Source: Myxococcales bacterium UBA1203
Lineage (GTDB): Bacteria; Myxococcota; Myxococcia; Myxococcales; UBA5297
Length of the DNA stretch: 26,469 bases
Assembly (NCBI GenBank): GCA_002309695.1
Contig: DBXV01000019.1
Location: 1 to 26,469 of the forward strand
Direction of reading: 5' to 3'
Position numbers and translations under genes: made by a program. The notes under the pieces are model-generated. The model worked only from the letters and a program-made list of their open reading frames with translations. It ran no database searches and was not told the origin of the DNA. This document shows positions 1-8,196 of this stretch, one piece after another. Position 1 is the stretch's first letter. Each line of letters opens with the position of its first letter.

Positions 1-4
1 TCCT

Positions 5-3000
5 TCACTTCGCGCCCTCCGCCTCCGGCACCGCCTCGCGGAGAGGAAGCTGGAAGCTGCCGAAGGTCCAGCACGACAGAGACGACGTGCTGAAGTGGGA
101 ATAACTCCAGAAGTCGTAATCAAACCTGGGCGCGCGGTTGCTCTCATAGGTGACGTCCGCCGTGTCCAGCGCGGGATTCACGGGCCGGCGCGTCAGTCCG
201 CTGATGTCCCAGCTGGTCTGCGTCCCCGGCATCACCGCCTCCAGAAACTCCACCGTTCCGTCGTCTCCATGGACGATGCGCAGATTCAGCCTCTGAATGT
301 CCGGCGCCGTCCCGTGGACGTGTTTCCAGCGAATGATGCCGTCGAAGGGAAAGACGCGGGTCCTCTGGCCGGTAGCCGCGTCCTCCTCAAGAACCGCCGA
401 CGCGGCGTCGGGAACAACCGCCCGCGACTGACCAACCATGGGGCCGATGGAAAGACCGTCCGACAGGCTGCCTTCCGTTCGTCGGAAACAGTAACCGGTG
501 GCAGCGCCGTCGGCCGACGAGCTTCTGTTCAGGAAAATAAAGTTGTCGGCGGACAGGCGCGGCAGCCCCTTGAGCTCCAGCGGGCCGTAACCGACGGCCG
601 GACCGAAGGCGATGTAGCCGTCGTTGCCCAGAGACAGCCAAGCGTAGAGGCTGTTCAGCGGGGCATCAAAGTCACCCTCGGTCTGCGGCGCGTCCGGGTC
701 CTCGATGACGGCCCGCAAGGCGGCGTCCAGGTGCATGTCCAGAAGGATGTCCACGCCCGCGCCCGGAGATGTCGGCAGCGCCGGCACCGCGCGGGCAATG
801 CCCATGAGGCTGGGCGTCAGAATGTGCCGGACTGTGTCGTAGATGCCGAAGAGCGCGTACAGCGTCTGCTGCCCCTGACGTCCGTAGATGGTGAAGGGGC
901 CGCCGTCGCTGGTCACGCGCCACCGCTCGCCCGTCAGGTCGCGCACCGAATCGCTCGTCCCCGAGGAGAAGGGAGGCAGCGAGAGATAGGACGCGCTGGC
1001 GCTGAAAACTTCGGCCATCGCGATTTCGCCGGGCGCCAGTTCACGGGGAAGCTTGAACCCGCTGACAGTGCCGCTGAGGACGGGCGTCTCCGAACCCAGT
1101 GTGTAGTCCGGGTCGGCCGTGCCGCCGCCCGCCGCGGTGCTGCCCGGAGGAATATCGCCGGCAGGTGCCTCGCTGCCGCCCGAAGAGATGGAGCCGATGC
1201 CGCCGGAAAAAGGATCAGCGGAAGACTGAGAGGACGCGCCTGCGTCCTGAGTCAGGAAGACGGACAGATTTCCTGATGCCTGCGCCTCGACCGCCAGCGT
1301 TCGGTAGCCATCCCTGCGAAAAACAACGCGGACGGGACGATTCAGGAGGGGCGAGTGCAGCGACGCCTGGCCGCTCTCATCGGTGATTCCGGAGGCGAGA
1401 AGCGCCCCGTCGGCAAAGGCCTCGACCGAAACGCCGGGTATCCGCACGGAAGATGAGCGGAACACCGTCACGTTCAGCGTCCCCGACAGAGATTCGCCGG
1501 AGCTGCCGCCGATGGATGCGGCCGGGTCCCGATAGGCATAGCCGCCTGGCAGAAGAACGGTTCGGCCGTCGAGCGCAGCGGAGACATCGGCGCTTCCCGC
1601 ATTTCCCGCCGGCACTCTGCCCCGCAGACGGGACGAATCCATCAGCGCCACGTCTTTCAGCGAGGCGCCGCCCACGCGAATCGAAATGCCCGGGGCAAAG
1701 CCGGCGCCGTACACCGTCACCTCATCCCCGCCCACCACGGTCCCGGACGAGGGCGAAACAGCAAAGAGGGCCAGCGGTTCGTCATAGGTGAAAGCCTGCT
1801 TCAGCGTGCTGCCTGACGCGGTGTTCCCCGACTCCGCCGCCGTGACATCCACCATTCCCTGACCGAGCGGCACATAGACGGACAGAGAGCCGGGACCAGT
1901 GACCTCTGCCGCAGCCGTCAGGGTTCCAAAGCGGACCTCATAGTCGGCGTCGCCGCGAAAGCCCTCGCCCTGGAGAGTGACCGCATCACCGGCAGCACCA
2001 TGGCCGGGCGAGACGGCATCGATCCGGAGGCGGTAGCGAAAAGCCGCGGCGAGCGTCCGCGTCTGCCCATCGGCAGAAGAAAGCGTCACATCGGCCTGCG
2101 AGCCCGGCGCCCCCGAGGGAGAGGGAAACGTCAGCGTGCCCGGTGTCCGCCCAGAAAACTGCGAGGACGGAATCTCCTGCCCGTTCACGAAGAGCGCATC
2201 GGCGGCCTCAAGCCCGGAACCCGTCACCGTGACCAGGTCACCGCCGCCGGACGAAACCCAGCCGGGAAACGCGCCCAGAACAGAAAAAGGAGCCTCTCCG
2301 CCGCTGCCGGCCTCCGCCCACGTCAGCCCACCGTCCAGAGCGGCCTCATTTCCGGCGGCATCCTGGATGACGACAGAGGCAGTTCCCGGATTCTCACTCT
2401 GAGGCGCGGAAAAGCTCAGCGTGCCGTCGCCATTCAGCGAAAAAGCCACGCTTTCACCGGCCACGCGCAGAAGAGCTGCGCGGAAGAGCGACGTTCCGGC
2501 GAGGCGGACCTCCACATTCCCTTCGAGCGGCACCACGCGGGGCTCCGCCGACACAAGTGCCATGGGCGCTTCAAAGGAGAATCCCTGCGCTGCCTGAGCG
2601 ATTCCGCCCTCTCCCACCGCCACCACAGCGGCCGTTCCCGGCGTGAGCACCGCGGGCGTCATGGCGCGCGCCTCGCCATCCCCGGACACCTGGACAGCGG
2701 GAGATCTGACGCCGCCGAAATAGACCTGCATGTCCTGCGTGAACCCGCGGCCGGACAGCGTCACCCAGTCGCCGCCGGCTGAGCTCCCGGATGCGGGCGT
2801 GAACGCGGAGAGCGACAGAGGGACAAAATAGGCGAAGCAGCTGCCGCAGCGCGCCTCGCCCGACGGGTTTTGCAGGACCACATCGGCAGCACCGGCGGCA
2901 TCAGCAGCAGGGGCCAGTGCCTCCAGGCGCAAATCGTTGATGACCGTCAGTCCGGACGCCTCCCTGCCGCCGATGAACAGGTGCGTTCTGGACACCGCAT

Positions 3001-3388
3001 CCGTGGCGCCCGAGGCAAAGCTCCGAAAAAAGCCGGACCCGATCAGCGTCACCGGCGTTCCGCCATCGATGGAACCCCGCGGCGGCGAGATGCTTTTCAG
3101 AATCAGGGGAAAGCCGCCGTCCTCAGGCGCGCCGGCATCAATGTCCTCACCGGGATTGCCTGCGTCATCAGCAGAAGCGTCGGAAAATTCCGTTCCGCCG
3201 CCGGCATCCGCCGCTCCTCCGTCAGGGTCCGGCAGAACACGCGCATCGGAAGCATGCCCCGCGTCGAAAATTTCGCCGCCTTCCGAACCGCCGCCGCACG
3301 CAGGAGCCAAGGCCATCAGAGCGGAGGCCAGGATAAGGCCCGCTGTTCTGAGATGCCGGGGGCCAAAGAGGTCATTGAGCGCTGTCAT
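5..3388 (-). CDS. Large surface lipoprotein with six IPT/TIG repeats
   Basis: The product is about 1127 aa and predicted to be secreted and lipid-anchored. Residues 1-30 form a signal peptide ending just before Cys31 (APAC, an imperfect lipobox). An Asp/Ala/Gly-rich linker (about 32-92) follows, of the kind common in myxobacterial lipoproteins. Six IPT/TIG-type immunoglobulin-like repeats cover about 98-187, 194-273, 278-357, 370-452, 456-536 and 542-619, each with the SPxxG...GG..VTLxGxGF pattern. Residues about 635-713 look like a carboxypeptidase-regulatory-like beta-sandwich (PGVSVEAF...TDESGQA...GY). The last 400 residues (714-1127) are not recognised. I chose the ATG at 3388, not the longer open frame, because a signal peptide begins there and a GAGGA ribosome site lies about 7 bases upstream. 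It overlaps the upstream gene by 17 bp, so it is the third gene of an operon. Adhesion or carbohydrate/surface binding is typical of IPT/TIG arrays; the ligand is unknown. Confidence 0.85.
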   Translation of the reverse strand: MTALNDLFGPRHLRTAGLILASALMALAPACGGGSEGGEIFDAGHASDARVLPDPDGGAADAGGGTEFSDASADDAGNPGEDIDAGAPEDGGFPLILKSISPPRGSIDGGTPVTLIGSGFFRSFASGATDAVSRTHLFIGGREASGLTVINDLRLEALAPAADAAGAADVVLQNPSGEARCGSCFAYFVPLSLSAFTPASGSSAGGDWVTLSGRGFTQDMQVYFGGVRSPAVQVSGDGEARAMTPAVLTPGTAAVVAVGEGGIAQAAQGFSFEAPMALVSAEPRVVPLEGNVEVRLAGTSLFRAALLRVAGESVAFSLNGDGTLSFSAPQSENPGTASVVIQDAAGNEAALDGGLTWAEAGSGGEAPFSVLGAFPGWVSSGGGDLVTVTGSGLEAADALFVNGQEIPSSQFSGRTPGTLTFPSPSGAPGSQADVTLSSADGQTRTLAAAFRYRLRIDAVSPGHGAAGDAVTLQGEGFRGDADYEVRFGTLTAAAEVTGPGSLSVYVPLGQGMVDVTAAESGNTASGSTLKQAFTYDEPLALFAVSPSSGTVVGGDEVTVYGAGFAPGISIRVGGASLKDVALMDSSRLRGRVPAGNAGSADVSAALDGRTVLLPGGYAYRDPAASIGGSSGESLSGTLNVTVFRSSSVRIPGVSVEAFADGALLASGITDESGQASLHSPLLNRPVRVVFRRDGYRTLAVEAQASGNLSVFLTQDAGASSQSSADPFSGGIGSISSGGSEAPAGDIPPGSTAAGGGTADPDYTLGSETPVLSGTVSGFKLPRELAPGEIAMAEVFSASASYLSLPPFSSGTSDSVRDLTGERWRVTSDGGPFTIYGRQGQQTLYALFGIYDTVRHILTPSLMGIARAVPALPTSPGAGVDILLDMHLDAALRAVIEDPDAPQTEGDFDAPLNSLYAWLSLGNDGYIAFGPAVGYGPLELKGLPRLSADNFIFLNRSSSADGAATGYCFRRTEGSLSDGLSIGPMVGQSRAVVPDAASAVLEEDAATGQRTRVFPFDGIIRWKHVHGTAPDIQRLNLRIVHGDDGTVEFLEAVMPGTQTSWDISGLTRRPVNPALDTADVTYESNRAPRFDYDFWSYSHFSTSSLSCWTFGSFQLPLREAVPEAEGAK

Positions 3389-4913
3389 GGCTGTCCTCGA
3401 AAGCGATGGTGAGCTCATAGGAGACGTGAGCCCGGGCCAGCGGCGAAAAAACCCGAAACAGCTGCCGCCGAACACTGCCGTCCTGGACGGCATCAGAAGC
3501 ATCAGCGGCATCCGCAGAACTCTCCGGAACGTCCGCGGGCTCCACATTCACAGCAGCCGTTCCGGAAACAGTCTGCGCGCGGGCAATGGCACTCTTCCCC
3601 TCGGGAAGACGCACCTCGAAAAAGTCCTCATCGCAGCCGCACAGAGTCAAATCGCGAAGGATCCCCGCCGCCTCGACAACAGTGGCCGCCGTGGCCGTGT
3701 CGTTGGGCTCAAAAGCGTCGAAATCGCAGGGCGTCCCCGAAGAGATGGACAGCTCCAGTCCGTAGCTCACCCAGCGCTCATCCGAACTGACGCGGACGGC
3801 GTGGCGGCCATCCATCACGGCGGTCCCCTCAGCCGACAGACTGCCGGCGCCCAGCGTTCTTCCCAGAGGATCGACGACGGCGGCAGACACCCGGCCCTCC
3901 AGAAGAACATCCGCGGAAAGAGACGCTGACAGGCGCTCGCCCCGATGAAGCGCGACGGTGAAGTGGTCAATGTCGCCGCCGCACAGCGTCAGCCCCGAAT
4001 AGGTGCCGGCCGTCAGATCGCGCGCCGCGGAGAGAGCCGCTTCCATCGTGCCGTTGGGCTCAAAGCGGTCCGGCTCACACTGCCGCGGCAGGCACTTGCC
4101 CGATGCAATCTGGCATCTCTGGTCCGCAGCGCATCCCTCGTCGCTGGTGCAGGCAGGCCTCGGCGGCAGGCAGACGCCGAGTTCCCGGTCGCAGATAGTT
4201 CCGCCCGGACACTCGCCGTCACCAATGCAGCGGGTCAAAGCTCCCTCGCTCACACACGAGAGCCTGGCCACGTCGCACACCAGGCCGTTCCCGCAGCCTT
4301 TTTCTTCAGAACACGCGGAGCAGCGGTCTTTCAGGCAGACCTCACCAGGGCGGCAGACAGAGGCGTAATTCTCCGGCGTGCAGCGCGAAACGCAGGTCCT
4401 CGTCGGGACGTTGCAGACCTCTTCCGCCGTGCAGTCCGCGTCCTCCAGGCATCCCAGATCGATCTCGCACACGCCGTTCTGGCGATGACACCTCTGGCCG
4501 CCGGCGAGACAGGCGCCGTCCACACAGAAAGCCACGTCGAGAGCGGAAACGCACAGCCCCTGGACGCAGAACGAGCCCCCAGGACAGTCGTCATTGAGGA
4601 CGCAGTCGTCGCCGAAGCCTTCTTTGAAAACGCAGCGGGCAGTGTCCTCGCTGCACCGCTCTTTCAGGCCGCACTGGCCGTCGCCGACGCAGTTTTCACA
4701 GCGTCCGGAAGCACCGCAGATGAGCCCTCTGCCAATGTCGCCCAGCGCCGCGCAGTCCGCCCTGACAGAACAGCTCATTCCGCCCTGCTCCGACGAACCG
4801 GCATCAGCCGAAACCACATCGCCGCCGCTGCCGCAGGAAGAAGTCATCAGGACAGACGTTCCAAGAAGAAAAACAAGCAGACGGACGCCGGCAAAAAAAG
4901 ACGGACAGCGCAT
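3372..4913 (-). CDS. Cysteine-rich lipoprotein with two PPC-like domains
   Basis: The product is about 513 aa and predicted to be exported and lipidated at Cys27 (TSSC). Residues 48-279 are densely cysteine-rich, with irregular repeats of the type C..DxxCxxGxxCxxxxxxC, resembling the Dickkopf-like Cys-rich modules frequent in Myxococcota surface proteins. Two bacterial pre-peptidase C-terminal (PPC) type domains follow, at about 281-390 and 396-505. Each starts with a DxFEPN motif and carries an LTLCG-D-D-F signature. The upstream stop and this ATG overlap as TGATG, and a strong AAGGAGG site lies 9 bases upstream; a GTG three bases earlier (4916) is an equally usable start. The disulfide content argues for function outside the cytoplasm. 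PPC domains usually accompany secreted enzymes, but no catalytic domain is visible here, so binding or scaffold roles are more likely. Confidence 0.83.
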   Translation of the reverse strand: MRCPSFFAGVRLLVFLLGTSVLMTSSCGSGGDVVSADAGSSEQGGMSCSVRADCAALGDIGRGLICGASGRCENCVGDGQCGLKERCSEDTARCVFKEGFGDDCVLNDDCPGGSFCVQGLCVSALDVAFCVDGACLAGGQRCHRQNGVCEIDLGCLEDADCTAEEVCNVPTRTCVSRCTPENYASVCRPGEVCLKDRCSACSEEKGCGNGLVCDVARLSCVSEGALTRCIGDGECPGGTICDRELGVCLPPRPACTSDEGCAADQRCQIASGKCLPRQCEPDRFEPNGTMEAALSAARDLTAGTYSGLTLCGGDIDHFTVALHRGERLSASLSADVLLEGRVSAAVVDPLGRTLGAGSLSAEGTAVMDGRHAVRVSSDERWVSYGLELSISSGTPCDFDAFEPNDTATAATVVEAAGILRDLTLCGCDEDFFEVRLPEGKSAIARAQTVSGTAAVNVEPADVPESSADAADASDAVQDGSVRRQLFRVFSPLARAHVSYELTIAFEDSHDSAQ

Positions 4914-6442
4914 CACTCGTTCCCTCCTTCGCCCTGTCCCGAACCGCCTGCATCGAGCAGCGTCACGACGCCTCCAGGCCAGTCCACAGACACAGCCTCC
5001 CAGACATCGTCTTTCCCTTCCAAAACACGGGAGACCTCAGCGGTCAGAACGCCAAAGCGATAGACGCGGAGCGTCGCTGCGGCGGCAGGCGAAAGAGAGT
5101 GATGCGCCGAAAAATAGTGCGCCATGGCGCGGTAGGTCCCGGCGGCAGGCGACGGATAGGAGATGATTTCTGGGCCGTAGCCGTTGAGTGCATCCCGAAC
5201 CAGAAAGGGATCGTCATCCGCATCTCCGGGCGTTCCCCAGTCCGGCGCCGCGTGTCCCTCGGAAAAATAGCAGTCCTCCGCCCCAAAAAATGCCTTCCCA
5301 TCAGGAATGAGGTGCAGATCCAGGTCCGCGTCCAGATTGTCCCAGAAAAGCTCAAAGCGCAGACCTTCCGCCGTCCGCGCGGAAATCGCAGCCTCTGCTT
5401 CGGGCGAAACGCACCCCGCCGCATCCGTCACCGTCAGCGAAAAGCCGTAGTCCCCGGGCTCGTCGATGACGAATGAGGCAGAAGCAGCGTCGCTTCCTTC
5501 GATGACAGAGGCCGAACCGGCCGGCGCGGAGACCACTTTCCAGCTGAAGGACAGCGGTCCGGCATTCTCGGGGTCAGAAGAAGAGGTGCCGTCGAGCGCA
5601 AGCACGCTTCCCGGAGCCGCAGGAGGAAGCTCCGCGATGGATGCCGAAGGCGCCCTGTCCACAGTCGCTGTCAGAGGAATCTCCGTCCTGGGCTGCTCCG
5701 GATCCGTCGTCTCCAGAGTCAAAACAGCTGCAAATGACGCAGGAGAACCATAGGCGGGAGAGAGACGAACTGCGAAAGCAGCCTGCTCACCGGGCGGAAT
5801 CGTCAGCGGCAGACGGGACGAACCGGGCAGAAAGAAACCAGTGCTGTCCGCAGTCCCGACAGGATCAGAAGCTGTCTCAATGGAGACACCCGTCACATCG
5901 AGAGGCGCGCTGCCAACGGAATTCAGCGTCACCGTCCCCGTTCGGGAAGCGCCCTCACAGACGCCGGAAAAATCCAGGTCAGCGGAGAGCTGCAGCTTCC
6001 CCTGAGTCGAAGAGACGGCCCTCACAGGAATGCTGACGGAAGGCACATCGGAATCATCGGAAGAAAAAGTCAGAACCGCGTCGAGCGCTCCCTGCGTCGT
6101 GGGCGTGCAGCGCAGCGTCAGCTCGGCGGTTTCGCCAGAGGCCAGACTCGACGGCGTCCTCTCAATGACAAGCGGCGCCTCCTCAGGTGAAATTCTGAAA
6201 TCTCCGAGGGACAGCCGGCCGCGCCCTGTGTTGGACAGACGAAGCGTACGCGTCCTGGAAGCCAGAACGGGAACCTCACCAAAATCGATTTCTGCACCTT
6301 CGATGGACAGCACACCACGAGCTGCAATCGTTCCCCCTTCGCCGCAGGAGCAACTCAGAGGGAGCGCCCCCAGAATGACGACGCGAAAAAGGGCAGAGAA
6401 CGATGCAGAGGACGCGCTGCTGCGTGTTTGACCAAAGTCCAT
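4913..6442 (-). CDS. Secreted choice-of-anchor D / PKD-like multidomain protein
   Basis: This is the first gene of the three-gene overlapping surface operon; its product is 509 aa. The N-terminus has a signal-like hydrophobic stretch (about 16-30) followed by Cys31/Cys33; the lipobox is poor, so lipidation is uncertain. Residues about 46-142 and 155-262 are two ASH/choice-of-anchor D-like beta domains (motifs IDFGEVPV, LRLSNTG, LTLRCTPT). Residues 264-355 resemble a PKD/immunoglobulin fold (DGTSSSDPE, then FSLTVTDAAGC). Residues 361-490 match the acidic 'LDADLDLHL' type of C-terminal domain seen in secreted YfaP/DUF2135-like proteins. The ATG at 6442 is the first available start; only a weak GGGTGA precedes it. 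A structural role on the cell surface together with the next two genes is inferred from the overlaps; no enzyme motif is seen. Confidence 0.82.
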   Translation of the reverse strand: MDFGQTRSSASSASFSALFRVVILGALPLSCSCGEGGTIAARGVLSIEGAEIDFGEVPVLASRTRTLRLSNTGRGRLSLGDFRISPEEAPLVIERTPSSLASGETAELTLRCTPTTQGALDAVLTFSSDDSDVPSVSIPVRAVSSTQGKLQLSADLDFSGVCEGASRTGTVTLNSVGSAPLDVTGVSIETASDPVGTADSTGFFLPGSSRLPLTIPPGEQAAFAVRLSPAYGSPASFAAVLTLETTDPEQPRTEIPLTATVDRAPSASIAELPPAAPGSVLALDGTSSSDPENAGPLSFSWKVVSAPAGSASVIEGSDAASASFVIDEPGDYGFSLTVTDAAGCVSPEAEAAISARTAEGLRFELFWDNLDADLDLHLIPDGKAFFGAEDCYFSEGHAAPDWGTPGDADDDPFLVRDALNGYGPEIISYPSPAAGTYRAMAHYFSAHHSLSPAAAATLRVYRFGVLTAEVSRVLEGKDDVWEAVSVDWPGGVVTLLDAGGSGQGEGGNE

Positions 6443-6856
6443 GTGTCACCCAGTCAGTACAAGGCATCCCCCGCTTCGCAGGCGAAGCCCCGCCGCGAAA
6501 CGGCCGGCTGCCAATCCTGCCCGCAGCCTTTCGTCAACATCTCTCACCCGCATCCAAACGCTCAGCTCTCAGCTCGCGGCAGCGAGACAAAACAATGATG
6601 AGCTGAGTGCATTCAGGGCAGGCCAGTCGGCAGAAGAGCTCTACAAATGAACTGGCTTCAGCGAGTGAAACGCCCCGTCTCCCAGAGGGAAAACAGCCCG
6701 AAAACAGACCTGCGCAAAAAACATCAGATTCATCCCCCCGTTGACGTATGGACGATTTTCTTTGACTGAGTAAATTGCAGCCAGTTTCACAAGCAGTCCG
6801 GCAGCTTCAAAAGCTGCCGTTCATCCACCCAAAACACCCCCAAGGAGTAAAAAGCC
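6443..6856. other. Divergent intergenic region without a gene
   Basis: These 414 bases separate the leftward lipoprotein operon from the rightward pilin, so promoters for both must lie here or nearby. A short perfect inverted repeat (GCTTCGC, two-base spacer, GCGAAGC) sits at 6473-6488, about 31 bases upstream of the leftward start codon. TTGACG (6741-6746) and TTGACT (6762-6767) resemble -35 boxes for the pilin, but neither has a convincing -10 at normal spacing. AAGGAG at 6842-6847 is the pilin ribosome site. Short open frames here do not look like protein. Confidence 0.6.
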
Positions 6857-7108
6857 ATGATGAACAAAATGAACAGCATGATCCGCAGTGAAAAAGGACA
6901 GGGCATGACCGAGTACATCATCATCGTCGCCCTGATTGCTATCGCCGCTATCGGTACAATTACTATTTTTGGGAATAATCTTCGCAATTTGTTTTCAGCT
7001 TCAGCAAATGCACTAGCTGGAAATGAAAATGTATCAAATAAAGGGACGCAAAGCACAGTGAAACGTAAGAACTTAAGTAACTTTGGGAATAATACAGAAA
7101 AGAAGTAA
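6857..7108 (+). CDS. flp: Flp-type (Tad) pilin precursor
   Basis: This 83-aa protein has the layout of the Flp/Fap pilin family: a short charged leader, the prepilin peptidase motif Gly followed four residues later by Glu-Tyr (KGQGMTEY), and a single hydrophobic helix (IIIVALIAIAAIGTITIFG). TadV-type peptidases cleave after that Gly, and the helix then packs into the pilus core. AAGGAG lies 9 bases before the ATG. A strong terminator follows within 50 bases, so the gene probably makes its own abundant short transcript, as major pilins usually do. The tail after the helix is Asn/Lys/Ser-rich, unusually polar and coded by much AT-richer DNA than the leader and helix. No tad assembly genes (ATPase, secretin, peptidase) lie in the window, so assembly must depend on genes elsewhere. 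Confidence 0.9.
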   Translation: MMNKMNSMIRSEKGQGMTEYIIIVALIAIAAIGTITIFGNNLRNLFSASANALAGNENVSNKGTQSTVKRKNLSNFGNNTEKK

Positions 7109-7152
7109 ATTTGGAAGTAGGTAGTTCGTTATCTTTACCATCATTGATTTAG

Positions 7153-7197
7153 GTTGCAAGGTTTTCTATAAGAGAAGGCCTTGCAACTTTTTATTTT
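7153..7197 (+). terminator. Rho-independent terminator of the pilin gene
   Basis: A perfect 9-bp stem (GTTGCAAGG at 7153-7161 with CCTTGCAAC at 7179-7187) continues inward through G-U and A-U/C-G pairs to a small loop and is followed directly by TTTTTATTTT. It lies 45 bases after the pilin stop and separates the pilin from the downstream low-GC genes. Confidence 0.9.
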
Positions 7198-7211
7198 GGA
7201 AATCAAAACTT

Positions 7212-8183
7212 ATGTTGATTAAATCTCATGAGTTAAATTTATTTCTTTTGTTGTTCATTTTTTGTTCCCTATGTTTCTCTGTTGCGTATGGACATACCTC
7301 TCCCCCGCCTAAAAAAATTGCGAAAATTATCCCCAATTATGCTTATATCCTTTTAGATAAGGATCAGTATATCGGTGGTTATGATGAAAGTTATCTGAAA
7401 CGGATTCTTCCCAAAGTCAGGCAACGGCGCGGTGTTAAAAAAGCCGAGCTTATCAATGATGGTAAAGAAATTCGTTTAGAGGTTGTTCCCAAGGCTTTCA
7501 AAGCGGAATCGGTCATCGCTGGCATCGAAGGCGTTCATGTAGAAATGCGTGTTCCTTATGAGCGCATTGAAATCCGCATCGAAGAAAACGCGGCTTTTCC
7601 GCCAAAGACCAGCATGAATGATGAGAATATATTGATGGTTGAAATTGGTAGTGATGTCGCCAAAGCCATCAATGATTCATTGCACGGCGTTAAAATTCCT
7701 GTGCGTATGAAATGCGTCGGGAATCTGAAAAGTGACAAGGCAAACGAAGCTATTCTGCAGCGTTTTGAAGCAGAACATCTTGTTTTGGGGAAAATGGCGC
7801 CGTTTATGGCTGTGGGTGATTTTGACGGCGATAAACGTCAAGATCTCTATCTGCGACTGAAAGGTGTGCCCGAGATTATTATTTTTCAAAAAGCTAAAAA
7901 TACTTTTAAAGCAGTTCCTCTGTCATCGTCCGCATCTGATCTTGCCAGTATTCCCCGCTGCGAACAAAACATGGAAAATTTTGTCCGAGTCGTTCCCAAT
8001 AAAGCAGTCAAATGTATGCGCGCGGAGAGGCGTCCTGCAGGATTCAAAGGCGATGCGCTGGAAATTGTTCGACACAACAACAGCAATAAATTGTTGATGT
8101 GGGATGGGAAAAAGCCGGCTTATTGCGAGCCATTAGGCGAAGGGGCGCTCCCCGGTGCTGACATCAGTGCTGAAGACGAATAG
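7212..8183 (+). CDS. Secreted protein with a DxDGD-type motif, function unknown
   Basis: I do not recognise this 323-aa protein. Residues 1-27 form a clear signal peptide (hydrophobic core 9-24, likely cleavage after AYG). No lipobox is seen. At about 203-211 there is a DFDGDKRQD motif followed by a beta-strand, like the calcium loops of FG-GAP/VCBS-type repeats, but only one copy is present. The middle contains alternating charged beta-like segments (about 85-165). The gene is distinctly AT-richer than most of the window. It starts 15 bases after the pilin terminator, with only a weak GGAAA ribosome site, and the VWA lipoprotein gene follows, so the two may be co-transcribed. A role at the cell surface is inferred from the export signal and neighbours alone. 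Confidence 0.75.
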   Translation: MLIKSHELNLFLLLFIFCSLCFSVAYGHTSPPPKKIAKIIPNYAYILLDKDQYIGGYDESYLKRILPKVRQRRGVKKAELINDGKEIRLEVVPKAFKAESVIAGIEGVHVEMRVPYERIEIRIEENAAFPPKTSMNDENILMVEIGSDVAKAINDSLHGVKIPVRMKCVGNLKSDKANEAILQRFEAEHLVLGKMAPFMAVGDFDGDKRQDLYLRLKGVPEIIIFQKAKNTFKAVPLSSSASDLASIPRCEQNMENFVRVVPNKAVKCMRAERRPAGFKGDALEIVRHNNSNKLLMWDGKKPAYCEPLGEGALPGADISAEDE

Positions 8184-8196
8184 GTTTTCTCATTCA

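Noticed and set aside
95..1276. Long plus-strand open frames opposite the IPT/TIG lipoprotein gene (and similar ones at 2937-3929, 3945-5063)
   Set aside because: They are antisense to well-supported genes, Arg/Gly/Ala-rich, and result from the high GC content.
6741..6790. TTGACG / TTGACT considered as the pilin promoter
   Set aside because: No -10 like sequence at 16-18 bp from either; kept only as a remark in the intergenic entry.
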